Shown here one piece after another: positions 54,625-62,996 of a stretch of DNA of 64,000 nt. A program made the position numbers and the translations under genes. Source of the stretch: JAICJR01 sp963848495 (GTDB lineage Bacteria; Actinomycetota; Thermoleophilia; Solirubrobacterales; Thermoleophilaceae); assembly GCA_963848495.1 (NCBI GenBank), contig CAWKDV010000003.1:434001-498000 (forward strand). The letters are read 5' to 3'. Numbering within the stretch: the stretch's first letter is position 1; every line of letters begins with the position of its first letter. The notes under the pieces are model-generated. The model had not been told where the DNA came from. It saw nothing but the letters and a program-made list of their open reading frames with translations, and did not search any database.

Positions 54625-55404
54625 ATGCGGCTGGCGCTCCTACGCGTGGTTTGTCCCTGCCTGCTCGCGGCTGCGCTGGTCAAGCTCTCCGGGAGCGGAC
54701 AGGGCTTCTGGCTGGCGCTGCCGATCGTCCTGTTCGTGGCGTCCACGGCGGGCACGGTCGCGCAGGCGTCGCTGTTCGCCTCTTCGGTCACGATCGTGGG
54801 GATCGCGGTGGCCGGCGCGGCTGCGCCGCCCCTGCTCCTGATCCTGCTGGTCAACGGCAGCAGCGTGGCGCTCGTGCGGCTGCAGCACGACCGCTTCGAA
54901 CGCGAGCGCCACTCGCTGCGCGGGGCCGCGATGAAGGACTCGCTCACTGGCGTGGCCAACCGGCGCGCGTTCGCCGAGCGCATCCGTTATGAGGTGGCGC
55001 GGCACGCCCGGCTCGACCACGAGTTCGCCGTCGTCGCCCTGGACCTCGACGGCTTCAAGGGCGTCAACGACCGCTTCGGCCACCAGGCGGGCGACGATCT
55101 CCTGCGGCAGGTGGCCAAGGCGCTCTCGGCCGCGCTGCGCGAGCAGGACACGGTGGCGCGCGTGGGCGGCGACGAGTTCTACCTGCTCGCCCCGGAGACC
55201 GACCGGGTGGGCGGCGAGCGCCTCGAGGCGCGTGTGCGCAGCGCGATCGGCGGCGTGACCACCGGCCTCGAGTCGCTGAGCGCTTCCGTGGGAGTGGCGA
55301 TCTTCCCGGACGACGGCAGCAACCCCGACGATCTGGTGCAGGCGGCGGACGCCGCCGCGATGGAGGCCAAGCGCATGGTCAGGGCTGCGCGAGAAGCCGC
55401 CTGA
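54625..55404 (+). CDS. Membrane-bound diguanylate cyclase (GGDEF domain)
   Basis: The 259-residue protein has two or three N-terminal membrane segments (1-80) and a C-terminal GGDEF domain starting at KDSLTGVANRRAF. The active site GGDEF is intact (181-185) and an inhibitory RxxD site lies five residues upstream (R172 to D175), so product feedback is expected. It makes cyclic di-GMP from two GTP. The 3' end overlaps the convergent DUF559 gene by 26 bases. Confidence 0.93.
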   Translation: MRLALLRVVCPCLLAAALVKLSGSGQGFWLALPIVLFVASTAGTVAQASLFASSVTIVGIAVAGAAAPPLLLILLVNGSSVALVRLQHDRFERERHSLRGAAMKDSLTGVANRRAFAERIRYEVARHARLDHEFAVVALDLDGFKGVNDRFGHQAGDDLLRQVAKALSAALREQDTVARVGGDEFYLLAPETDRVGGERLEARVRSAIGGVTTGLESLSASVGVAIFPDDGSNPDDLVQAADAAAMEAKRMVRAAREAA

Positions 55405-56248
55405 GCTCGTCGACCGTCGCCGGGTCGCTCAGGTCCTCCCAGATGTAGCGGACGATCTGGTCTCCGCGCTTGCGCGCCTCGCTGTTTCTGCGCTGGTCCT
55501 GCACCCAGGCGTGCCGCGTGTTGTGGAAGGCGTAGCTGTCGAGCTCGATCGTGAGCTTGAACTCTGGCCAGTGGCAGTCGATCCGGTGGTTCCCCACCCG
55601 CGTGTTGGTCTTGGGGAACGGCAGGTTGTGCTTGCGCAACAGCGCCATGAAGGCGGACTCGAGCTTGCTCAGGCTCGTGGGGGTGTCGCCCGTGAGGATG
55701 GCCCTCAGGCGCTTGGCGCCCTTTGTCTTCGGCCGGCGCTGGAGCACGGCCTCGACCTGTTGCGGCTTCACGTTGAAGCGCACAGCGGCTTCATGACACG
55801 CCCGCGCCAGCTGCTCGTCGCTCAGCCGCCCCGCGATGTCGACCAGCGTCCGCGCGACGCTCGTGACCGGAATCGAGTGATGCCTGGCCACCTCGCTTGT
55901 ATCGATACCGGCCCGGGCCCGGTGTGTCAGCACCCCGTCCACTTGGCGCTCGGTCGGCGCGGTGACCTCGGGCTCCTTCGGTGCCTTCCTATTGAGGCGG
56001 TACAGGTACGCGGCGGCCAGCCCGCTCAGGAGCGCTCTCTCACCACAGGCCTTGACCGCTGCCATGTACGTCGCCACCAGGCTCGGCGCCCGGTGCCCGA
56101 CGCGGTAGACGCCCCTGTACTCCGGAATCAGCGCCCGTTTCTCGAGCCGACCTCGGATCTCCTTGTCAGACACGCCGGCGGCGACCAGCTCCTCGTGAGT
56201 CGCCACCCCGTGTGCCCGATCCGCCACCGCGGCGATCCGCTCTTCCAC
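55379..56248 (-). CDS. AbiEi-like antitoxin-domain protein with C-terminal DUF559/Vsr-like nuclease fold
   Basis: The 289-residue protein starts with a winged-helix module of the AbiEi antitoxin type (VATHEELVAAGVSDKEIRGRL, then YRGVYRVG). The C-terminal 100 residues resemble DUF559/very-short-patch-repair endonucleases, with HRIDCHWPEFKLTIELDS and a later RKRGDQIVRYIWEDL. Such proteins are often multicopy in Thermoleophilia, and their role is not established. No AbiEii toxin gene is next to it. The IS30 element ends 19 bases upstream of its GTG start, so its original promoter has been displaced. Confidence 0.75.
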   Translation of the reverse strand: MEERIAAVADRAHGVATHEELVAAGVSDKEIRGRLEKRALIPEYRGVYRVGHRAPSLVATYMAAVKACGERALLSGLAAAYLYRLNRKAPKEPEVTAPTERQVDGVLTHRARAGIDTSEVARHHSIPVTSVARTLVDIAGRLSDEQLARACHEAAVRFNVKPQQVEAVLQRRPKTKGAKRLRAILTGDTPTSLSKLESAFMALLRKHNLPFPKTNTRVGNHRIDCHWPEFKLTIELDSYAFHNTRHAWVQDQRRNSEARKRGDQIVRYIWEDLSDPATVDELRRLLAQP

Positions 56249-56266
56249 CGTCCTGAGTTGAGGGCT

Positions 56267-56292
56267 GGCGGTGTCAGGCGGTCAGCGCAACA
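56267..56292 (+). repeat. IS30 terminal inverted repeat (left)
   Basis: The repeat begins GGCGGTGTC and contains CGGTCAGCGCAACA. It overlaps the last codons of the transposase gene. Confidence 0.8.
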
Positions 56293-57451
56293 GTAGTTCG
56301 GTCAGTTTCTCAGCTGGGGTTCTCCAGTCGAGGGTTTGGCGGGGGCGGCCGTTGAGTTCGGCGGCGACTTTGTCTAGTTCTTTTTGGTTGTGTTGGGTCA
56401 GGTCTGTTCCCTTGGGGAAGTACTGCCTGAGCAGACCGTTGGTGTTCTCGTTGGAGCCTCTTTGCCAGGGTGAGTGGGGGTCGCAGAAGTAGACCTGGAC
56501 GCCGGTGGTGACGCTGAAGTCGGCGTGGCGGGCCATCTCGCGACCTTGGTCCCAGGTCAGGGAGAGCCGCAGGTGCTCGGGCAGGGTGAGGATCCGCTCG
56601 GCGATCTTGTGGGTGACGGTCTCTGTGGTTGAGTCGTTGCCGAGGTAGCTGAGCATCACGTAGCGGGTGTGGCGCTCGACGAGGGTGCCGATGAACGAAC
56701 GCCCAGCCTTGCCGACCAGCAGGTCGCCCTCCCAGTGGCCAGGGACCGCCCGGTCCTCGACCTCGGCGGGGCGCTCAGAGATCGAGATCATGCCCGGGAT
56801 GTGGCCCTGGCCGGTCGGCCCGCGCCTGGGTTTGCGCTTGGAGCGCCCGCTTCTGAGGTAGCTGGTCAGGTCCTTGCGCAGCCGGCCGCGGGACTGGACG
56901 TAGAGCGACTGGTAGATCGTCTCCGGGCTGATGCGCATCTCCGGCTCGTCGGGGAAATCGACTTTCAGTCTGGCCGAGATCTGCTGCGGCGAATAGCGCC
57001 GCTCGAGCAGCTCGACCACCGCCCGGCGCAGCTTTGGGCTCGCCACCAGCTTCCCCCGCTTCGGCCGCAGCGCGGCCAGGCAGGCGCGATCATCGGCGAC
57101 CGTCGCTCGGTAACGACAACGCCCGGCGGCGCCACCGACCTCGCGGCTGACCGTCGACGGCGCCCGCCCAAGCCGCCTCGCGATCGCCCGAAACGACTCG
57201 CCGGCGGCGATCCCCGCCCGGATCTCCTCCCGCTCACCAAGCGACAACCTGAGCGCCGGGCGCGGCCGCCGGCGCGAACGCCGCGACGGCGCGCCCCCAG
57301 CCGCCCGCAGCGCCCTGCGCACGGTCCTGTCGGTCGTCCCCAACGCCCGAGCGATCTGCGGCTGCGTCTGACCCGCGCACACCCGCTCCAAGATCTCCAG
57401 CCTGTCCACCAGACTCAAGCGATTCCCGAACCTGCTGATCCCTTCCCTCAC
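56282..57451 (-). CDS. IS30-family transposase
   Basis: The 389-residue protein has an N-terminal helix-turn-helix pair (LDRLEILERVCAG-type region and SFRAIARRLGRAPSTVSREV) and an integrase-like core with the DDE triad D243 (HWEGDLLVG), D301 (LTWDQGREM) and E335 (GSNENTNGLLRQYFPKG). It is full length, without stops, and GTG 57451 has AAGGAG eight bases upstream, so the element may be active. It cuts and pastes the element into palindromic targets. Confidence 0.95.
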   Translation of the reverse strand: MREGISRFGNRLSLVDRLEILERVCAGQTQPQIARALGTTDRTVRRALRAAGGAPSRRSRRRPRPALRLSLGEREEIRAGIAAGESFRAIARRLGRAPSTVSREVGGAAGRCRYRATVADDRACLAALRPKRGKLVASPKLRRAVVELLERRYSPQQISARLKVDFPDEPEMRISPETIYQSLYVQSRGRLRKDLTSYLRSGRSKRKPRRGPTGQGHIPGMISISERPAEVEDRAVPGHWEGDLLVGKAGRSFIGTLVERHTRYVMLSYLGNDSTTETVTHKIAERILTLPEHLRLSLTWDQGREMARHADFSVTTGVQVYFCDPHSPWQRGSNENTNGLLRQYFPKGTDLTQHNQKELDKVAAELNGRPRQTLDWRTPAEKLTELLLR

Positions 57452-57485
57452 CGCTCGTCTCCTTCCGATCAACACAGCACAGCCA

Positions 57486-57511
57486 TGTTGCGCTGACCGA
57501 TGGAAACCACC
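57486..57511 (-). repeat. IS30 terminal inverted repeat (right)
   Basis: Read inward it begins GGTGGTTTCC and contains CGGTCAGCGCAACA, matching the left end at 21 of 26 positions. Confidence 0.8.
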
Positions 57512-57580
57512 GCCCCATATGGGCCTTAAGTCAGGAGGCTTGTGAATTCGCCCCCCTGGCGCGACCGGGCCGCGCGCGAC

Positions 57581-57586
57581 TAGATT
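57581..57586 (+). promoter_or_regulatory. Candidate -10 box TAGATT of the nfeD-SPFH operon
   Basis: TAGATT is six bases before the ATG at 57593. GGAG between them is too close to the start to be a good ribosome-binding site. Confidence 0.5.
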
Positions 57587-57592
57587 GGAGCT

Positions 57593-58018
57593 ATGTCCGC
57601 CTGGGTCGCCTGGCTGATTGCTGCCGCCGTGCTCATCGGGGGCGAGGTGCTCACGATGAGCCTCTTCCTCGGGCCGCTCGCGCTGGCCGCCGTTCTCGCG
57701 GCGATCGTGGCCGCGGCGGGCGCCTCGGTGGGTGTGCAGGTGGGGGTCTTCCTGGTCGGCGCGGTGGCGTCGCTCGGCTTCCTGCGCCCGCGCGTGCTGC
57801 GGCGCCTCCACCGCGGCCCGGGGCTCCGCTCCGGCACGCAGGCGCTGATCGGCGAGCCGGCGATGGTGCTCCAGCGCGTGGACCTCGACGGCGGCCAGGT
57901 GAAGATCGGCGGCGAGATCTGGACGGCCCGCGCCATGACCGAGGACGAGGTGCTCGAGCCGGGCACCCGGGCCGTTGTGATCGACATCAAGGGCGCCACG
58001 GCGCTCGTAACCAGGTAA
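57593..58018 (+). CDS. NfeD-like membrane protein
   Basis: The 141-residue protein has two or three membrane segments (5-75) followed by an OB-fold domain: ALIGEPAMVLQRVDLDGGQVKIGGEIWTA, the NfeD signature. NfeD proteins act with SPFH proteins in membrane microdomains; the SPFH gene follows after 16 bases. Confidence 0.92.
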   Translation: MSAWVAWLIAAAVLIGGEVLTMSLFLGPLALAAVLAAIVAAAGASVGVQVGVFLVGAVASLGFLRPRVLRRLHRGPGLRSGTQALIGEPAMVLQRVDLDGGQVKIGGEIWTARAMTEDEVLEPGTRAVVIDIKGATALVTR

Positions 58019-58034
58019 CGGAAGGAGCCACCAA

Positions 58035-58934
58035 GTGGCCGGCGCAATCGTCGCGATAGTCCTCGTAGTCGTAGTCCTGATCGTCATCGCGAGGACGATC
58101 CGCATCATCCCGCAGGCGCGTGCGGGCATCGTCGAGCGGCTCGGCCGCTACCACCGCACGCTCGAGCCGGGGCTGGCGATGATCCTGCCGTTCGTCGACC
58201 GGCTCAGGCCGCTGATCGATCTGCGCGAGCAGGTGGTCTCCTTCCCGCCCCAGCCGGTGATCACCGAGGACAACCTCGTGGTGAACATCGACTCGGTCAT
58301 CTACTACCAGGTGACGGACGCCCGCTCGGCGACCTACGAGATCGCCAACTACATCCAGGCAATCGAGCAGCTAACGGTCACCACGCTGCGCAACGTGATC
58401 GGCGGCATGAGCCTCGAGGACACGCTGACCTCGCGCGACGAGATCAACGGGCAGCTCCGCTTGGTGCTCGACGAGGCCACCGGCAAGTGGGGCATCCGCG
58501 TGAACCGAGTCGAGCTGAAGGCGATCGACCCGCCGGCCACGATCCAGGAGGCGATGGAGAAGCAGATGCGCGCCGACCGCGACAAGCGCGCCGCGATCCT
58601 CACCGCCGAGGGTGTCAAGCAGTCGCAGATCCTCACGGCCGAGGGCGAGAAGCAGAGCGCGATCCTGAGGGCACAAGGCGAACGCGAGTCCCAGGTGCTG
58701 CGGGCCGAGGGTCAGGCGAAGGCGATCGACACGGTCTTCAAGGCGATCCACGAGGGCGACGCGGACCCGAAGCTGCTCGCGTACCAGTACCTCCAGATGC
58801 TGCCGCAGATCGCGCAGGGAGAGTCCAACAAGATCTGGATCATCCCGAGCGAGTTCACGCGCGCGCTCGGGGCGCTGGGCGGCCTCGCGGGCGGTAATGG
58901 GCAGCAGGATCAGCAGCCGCTGCCTCCTCAGTAG
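58035..58934 (+). CDS. SPFH/Band 7 protein (QmcA/stomatin-like)
   Basis: The 299-residue protein has an N-terminal membrane segment, then the SPFH core with VVSFPPQPVITEDNLVVNIDSVIYYQV and the RVELKAIDPPATIQEAMEKQM block, and a Glu/Ala-rich coiled coil (about 170-235). The GTG start at 58035 has GGAAGGAG upstream. It forms large oligomers at the inner membrane, probably with the NfeD protein. Confidence 0.93.
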   Translation: MAGAIVAIVLVVVVLIVIARTIRIIPQARAGIVERLGRYHRTLEPGLAMILPFVDRLRPLIDLREQVVSFPPQPVITEDNLVVNIDSVIYYQVTDARSATYEIANYIQAIEQLTVTTLRNVIGGMSLEDTLTSRDEINGQLRLVLDEATGKWGIRVNRVELKAIDPPATIQEAMEKQMRADRDKRAAILTAEGVKQSQILTAEGEKQSAILRAQGERESQVLRAEGQAKAIDTVFKAIHEGDADPKLLAYQYLQMLPQIAQGESNKIWIIPSEFTRALGALGGLAGGNGQQDQQPLPPQ

Positions 58935-59373
58935 CGCGGCGGCGCTGCTCGTCCTGGCGGGCTGCTCGGGCGGCGGCGGCGCGAACGTCGTCACCACCAC
59001 CACGCGGGCCCAGCGCCCGTCCGGCGAGCAGCTCGCCGCGCGCGTCTACGCCTGGGGCCTGAGCGCGGCGGCCTACGACCTCAAGCTCGCCCGCTGCGGC
59101 CGCGGGGCGGCGCTTGCGTCCTGCGCGGGTCCGGTCAGGGAGCAGTACCTGGCGGTCGCCACCGGGCTGCAGCAGGTCACGGCCGGCACGGCCGGGCGGA
59201 CCCCGTCCTGTGTGGCCGAGCTGCGTCGCGCGCGGGCGATCGTCGCGGAGACCACCGCCGCGCTCGAGCGCTCGTGGACCGAGCGGCGGCGGCTGGAGGG
59301 GACCGATGCGGTCGCCGGCCGCAACACGCAGCTCGGCGCGCGCCTCGTGAAGACGATCCGCCGCCGCTGCTAG
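58897..59373 (+). CDS. Putative lipoprotein
   Basis: The 158-residue protein has a signal sequence ending in lipobox LAGC (about 20-23), then a Gly/Thr-rich spacer and a helical domain with several cysteines (CGRG, SCAGP, SCVAE) that may form disulfides. It overlaps the SPFH gene by 38 bases in another frame. Function unknown. Confidence 0.7.
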   Translation: MGSRISSRCLLSSAAALLVLAGCSGGGGANVVTTTTRAQRPSGEQLAARVYAWGLSAAAYDLKLARCGRGAALASCAGPVREQYLAVATGLQQVTAGTAGRTPSCVAELRRARAIVAETTAALERSWTERRRLEGTDAVAGRNTQLGARLVKTIRRRC

Positions 59374-59405
59374 CCGACCTCTCGCGCGAGTAGCTTTCCC
59401 GCTCG

Positions 59406-60869
59406 ATGAGCCGGCGATCGATCCTGCCCGCGCTCGCGGCGCTGCTCCTTGCACTCCTCGCCGCCGGCACGGCGCACGCCCGCAGCGCCCCCCTCGGGCA
59501 CGCGGGCCGCTGGATCGTCGACTCCCGCGGCCGGGTGCTGATCCCGCACGGGCTGAACATGGTCAACAAGGTCAGGCCTTACGCGCCCGCGGCCACCGGC
59601 TTCGGCGACGACGACGCCCGCTTCCTCGCGGCCAACGGGCTCAACCTCGTTCGGCTCGGCGTGATCTACACGGCGGTCGAGCCCTCCCCCGGCTCCTACG
59701 ACGACGCCTACCTCGCCGGGATCGCGCGCACCGTGGCCACGCTCGGCAGCCACGGCATCTACTCGCTGCTCGACTTCCACCAGGACATGTACAACGAGCG
59801 CTTCGCCGGCGAGGGCTTCCCGGACTGGTCCGTGCAGGACGACGGCCTCCCGAACACGCCCAACCTCGGCTTCCCCGGCAACTACGTCGGCATGCCGGCC
59901 CTCCAGCACGCGTTCGACCACCTCTGGGCGAACTCGCCGGGCCCCGGCGGCGTCGGGCTCGGCGACCGCTACGCCGCGGCCTGGGGTCACGTGGCGGCGA
60001 AGTTCGCGTCGAACCCGTGGGTGATCGGCTACGACCTCATCAACGAGCCCTGGCCCGGCACCGACTTCGCGGCGTGCGCCGCGACGGCCGGATGCCCGGA
60101 GTTCGACGCCAAGCTCGGCGCGTTCCAGAAGCGCGCCGTCAGGGCCATCCGCAGGTCCGACGGCCACCACCTCGTCTGGTACGAGCCCAACTCCCTGTTC
60201 AACTCGGGCGGCCGGACGCGCCTGCCGGACCTCCGCGACCCCCGGCTCGGCTTCTCCTTCCACGACTACTGCGCCGCCGTCGGCAGCACGCCCTGCCGGA
60301 AGCAGGAGCGCACCGTGCTGTCCAACGCCGTGACGCGCTCGAGGCGCACCGGCGACGCGCTGCTGCTCACCGAGTGGGGCGCCACGGACAACCAGACCGA
60401 TCTGCGGCGCGTGGCCGTCGAGGCCGACGCGGCGCTGATGCCGTGGACCGAATGGGCCTACTGCGGCTGCCAGGACCCCACCACGAGCAGCAACCCGCCT
60501 GACGCTCAGGCACTCGTACTCGATCCGGCCAGGCCTCCCACTGGTACGAACGTGAGGAACGCGACGCTGCACGTGCTGGCGCTGCCGCACCCGGACGCTG
60601 TCGCCGGCACGCCGCTCTCGCTGGCAGCCGGCGGCTACCGCTTCAGCTGGTCGACCGCCCGCGCCGCGGGCCACGGGCGCTTCCCGGCCGGCTCGATCAC
60701 GACGATCTTCACGCCGAGGGAGATCCTGCCCCACGGCTACAGCGTCAGCGCCCGCGGGGCGCGCGTGGTGTCGCGGCCGGGCGCGACGCTGCTCGAGCTG
60801 GCGTCGCTGCCGGGCGCGACGCGCATCTCGGTGCGGATCGTGCCGGGCGCACGCGGCCGCCAGCGCTAG
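59406..60869 (+). CDS. Secreted GH5 glycosidase, endoglycoceramidase-like
   Basis: The 487-residue protein has a signal peptide (1-26). The GH5 barrel shows RGLNMV-type opening (IPHGLNMVNK), DFHQDMYNE, acid/base E214 in LINEPW, HDYCA and nucleophile E323 in LLTEWG. The long DFHQDMY motif and C-terminal beta domain are like endoglycoceramidases and related glycosidases rather than cellulases. It probably cleaves a glycolipid headgroup or surface glycan. Confidence 0.85.
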   Translation: MSRRSILPALAALLLALLAAGTAHARSAPLGHAGRWIVDSRGRVLIPHGLNMVNKVRPYAPAATGFGDDDARFLAANGLNLVRLGVIYTAVEPSPGSYDDAYLAGIARTVATLGSHGIYSLLDFHQDMYNERFAGEGFPDWSVQDDGLPNTPNLGFPGNYVGMPALQHAFDHLWANSPGPGGVGLGDRYAAAWGHVAAKFASNPWVIGYDLINEPWPGTDFAACAATAGCPEFDAKLGAFQKRAVRAIRRSDGHHLVWYEPNSLFNSGGRTRLPDLRDPRLGFSFHDYCAAVGSTPCRKQERTVLSNAVTRSRRTGDALLLTEWGATDNQTDLRRVAVEADAALMPWTEWAYCGCQDPTTSSNPPDAQALVLDPARPPTGTNVRNATLHVLALPHPDAVAGTPLSLAAGGYRFSWSTARAAGHGRFPAGSITTIFTPREILPHGYSVSARGARVVSRPGATLLELASLPGATRISVRIVPGARGRQR

Positions 60870-60911
60870 GCGTAGCCTCACATCCGCGCCGCCGCGCGCG
60901 TTTACACGGGC

Positions 60912-61130
60912 ATGACCACCGAATTCGACACCCGCTACGAGGCGATGCGCCGCCGCGACGCGAGCTACGACGGCCGCTTCATCGTCGGCGTGCCCTCCAC
61001 CGGCATCTACTGCAATCCGAGCTGCGCGTCCCGGCTGCCCAAGCCCGAGAACGTGCGCTTCTTCCCGAGCACCGAGGCCGCCCGCGAGGCCGGCCTGCGC
61101 GCCTGCAAGCGCTGCCGCCCCGACGGTTGA
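60912..61130 (+). CDS. Stand-alone Ada zinc/methyl-acceptor domain
   Basis: The 72-residue protein is only the Ada N-terminal domain: FIVGVPSTGIYCNPSC and ACKRCRP give four cysteines (C34, C38, C65, C68) for the zinc site, one of which accepts methyl groups from DNA phosphotriesters in Ada. The AraC-type HTH that normally follows is absent. Its TGA overlaps the TTG start of alkA, so the two are translationally coupled. Confidence 0.85.
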   Translation: MTTEFDTRYEAMRRRDASYDGRFIVGVPSTGIYCNPSCASRLPKPENVRFFPSTEAAREAGLRACKRCRPDG

Positions 61131-61939
61131 CCAGCGAGCACCGCCTGAGCTACCGCCCGCCGTTCGACGGCCAGGCGCTGCTCGACTTCTTCGCCCGCCG
61201 CGCCGTGGCGGGCGTGGAGGAGCTCGTGGACGGGGCGTACCGGCGGAGCCTGCGGCTGCCCCATGGCGCGGGCGTCGCCGAGCTGCGCCTGCAATCCGGT
61301 GACGTCCACTGCGCGCTCTGGCTCGACGACGAGCGCGACGAGCCGGCGGCGGTCGAGCTCTGCCGCCGGCTCCTCGACCTCGACACCGATCCCGTGCCGA
61401 TCGCCGAGCAGCTCGGCCGCGACCCGCTGATCGGTAAGGAGGTGCGCGCCTCGCCGGGACGACGCGTGCCGGGCAGCGCCGACCCTGGCGAGCTGGCCGC
61501 GCGAGCGGTGCTGGGCCAGCAGGTGTCGCTCGCCGGCGCGGCCACGCTGGCCGCCCGCCTCACCGCGGCGCACGGCGAGCGCCTGAAGACGCCCGTCGGC
61601 GGTGTGACCCACCTCTTCCCCACGCTCGCCGCGCTCGCGGCGGCCGATCTGCCGATGCCGAAGAGCCGCCAGGCGGCACTGCGCGGCCTGGCCCGCACCG
61701 AGCTCACGCCCGAGGCGATGCTCGCCGTCCCCGGCATCGGCCCCTGGACCGTGGCCTACTTCGAGATGCGCGCCCTGAGGAACCCCGACGCCTTCATGCC
61801 CACGGACCTCGGTGTGAAGCGCGCGCTCGAGCGGCTCGGCCAAGAACCGGGCGACGCCGAGCAGATAGCCGAGCGCTGGCGCCCGTTCAGGTCGTATGCG
61901 CTACAGCATCTGTGGCAACACGCGCACCCTGCACGCTGA
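61127..61939 (+). CDS. alkA: DNA-3-methyladenine glycosylase II (AlkA)
   Basis: The 270-residue protein has the AlkA N-terminal domain (LSYRPPFDGQALL), the helix-hairpin-helix LAVPGIGPWTVAYFEMR (199-214) and the catalytic Asp D227 in PTDLG. It removes alkylated bases from DNA. In many actinobacteria this domain is fused to the Ada zinc domain and HTH; here it is separate. The end overlaps the convergent lipase gene by 53 bases. Confidence 0.93.
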   Translation: MTSEHRLSYRPPFDGQALLDFFARRAVAGVEELVDGAYRRSLRLPHGAGVAELRLQSGDVHCALWLDDERDEPAAVELCRRLLDLDTDPVPIAEQLGRDPLIGKEVRASPGRRVPGSADPGELAARAVLGQQVSLAGAATLAARLTAAHGERLKTPVGGVTHLFPTLAALAAADLPMPKSRQAALRGLARTELTPEAMLAVPGIGPWTVAYFEMRALRNPDAFMPTDLGVKRALERLGQEPGDAEQIAERWRPFRSYALQHLWQHAHPAR

Positions 61940-62996
61940 GCATCGCTCGCGTGGCCCCGGCGATCTCGAGCATCGCGTCGCGGGACACGCGGCTCACGCC
62001 GATCGTGTTCACGAAGGCGTGGATCAGCCCCGGGAAGCGGCGCAGCACGGTGGGCACGCCGGCGGCGCGCAGGGCGTGGGCATACTCCTCGCCCTCGTCG
62101 CGCAGCGGGTCGAAGCCGGCCGTGACCACGAACGCGGGCGGCATGCCCGAGAGGTCGTCGGCGAGCAGCGGTGAGAGACGGACGTCGGCCGGGTCGGCGT
62201 TCACCGACTCCACGTAGTGGGAGTTGAACCAGTCCATCTCGTCCCGCGTGAGGAAGAAGCCCTCGGCGAACTTCTCGCGCGACGGCCGCACATTCGTGAA
62301 GTCGGTGACCGGGTAGATCAGGAGCTGGAAGGCGGCGGTCGGGCCGCCGTCGTCCCGGGCCTGCATGGCCGCCACGGTGGCGAGGTTGCCGCCGGCGCTG
62401 TCGCCGCCCACCGCGACGCGGCCGGGATCGGCGCCCAGCTCGGAGGCGTGCTCACAGGCCCAGCGCAGCGCGGCCCGGGCGTCGTCCACCGGGGCGGGGA
62501 ACGGGTGCTCGGGCGCAAGCCGGTAGTCCACCGACAGCACCTGCACACCGGCGTGCTTCGAGATCAGCCGGCAGGGAGCGTCGTGGCTGTTGACGTCGCC
62601 GACCACGAACCCGCCGCCGTGGTAGTAGACGAGCAGCGGGTGCGGGCCCGGCTCATCGGGCACGTAGTGGCGGGCGCGCAGCGCGCCCTCCGCGCCGTCG
62701 ATCTGGAGGTCGCGCACGGAGCGGAGCTCGAGCGGCGGGCCGCCGTAGAGGCCGGCCTGTACGTCCACGACCTTGCGCGCCTCCGGCACCGGCAGCTTGT
62801 CGAGGCCATCCAGGCCCTGGCGCTCGAGCATCGCCAGGCTGAGCTGGATCTCCGGATCGAGACGCAGCCCGTCGACCGTCACGGCCGGCTTGCCGGACAG
62901 GCGCAGCTGCGCGCGCGGCGGCAGCGCGGCCAGCGCTCGGGCGGTGCGGAACTCGAAACGCTCCCGCATGCGCCGTGACGACCGCGACCGGCTCAT
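61887..62996 (-). CDS. Alpha/beta-hydrolase, hormone-sensitive lipase family
   Basis: The 369-residue protein has the oxyanion-hole HGGG (126-129), nucleophile S200 in GDSAGG, Asp in AGFDPLRDEG and His in LIHAFVN: the complete HSL-family esterase triad. An N-terminal helical cap (1-110) precedes it. The ATG at 62996 overlaps the stop of the upstream gene (ATGA). It probably hydrolyses short or medium acyl esters in the cytoplasm. Confidence 0.92.
   Translation of the reverse strand: MSRSRSSRRMRERFEFRTARALAALPPRAQLRLSGKPAVTVDGLRLDPEIQLSLAMLERQGLDGLDKLPVPEARKVVDVQAGLYGGPPLELRSVRDLQIDGAEGALRARHYVPDEPGPHPLLVYYHGGGFVVGDVNSHDAPCRLISKHAGVQVLSVDYRLAPEHPFPAPVDDARAALRWACEHASELGADPGRVAVGGDSAGGNLATVAAMQARDDGGPTAAFQLLIYPVTDFTNVRPSREKFAEGFFLTRDEMDWFNSHYVESVNADPADVRLSPLLADDLSGMPPAFVVTAGFDPLRDEGEEYAHALRAAGVPTVLRRFPGLIHAFVNTIGVSRVSRDAMLEIAGATRAMLSVQGARVATDAVAHTT

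Larger units (their letters stand above)
56267..57511 (-). mobile_element. Complete IS30-family insertion sequence
   Basis: About 1245 bp bounded by 26-bp imperfect inverted repeats (56267-56292 and 57486-57511, 21 of 26 matches) that share a perfect inner CGGTCAGCGCAACA. One transposase gene fills the interior. No clear target duplication was found; IS30 elements usually make 2-3 bp duplications, which may be hidden by uncertain ends. The flanking sequences form an imperfect palindrome with a CATATG centre, consistent with a palindromic target. Confidence 0.85.

Noticed and set aside
55379..57511. AbiE-type toxin-antitoxin system next to the IS element
   Set aside because: Only an AbiEi-like winged-helix module is present, fused to a DUF559 fold; no AbiEii nucleotidyltransferase gene is adjacent.
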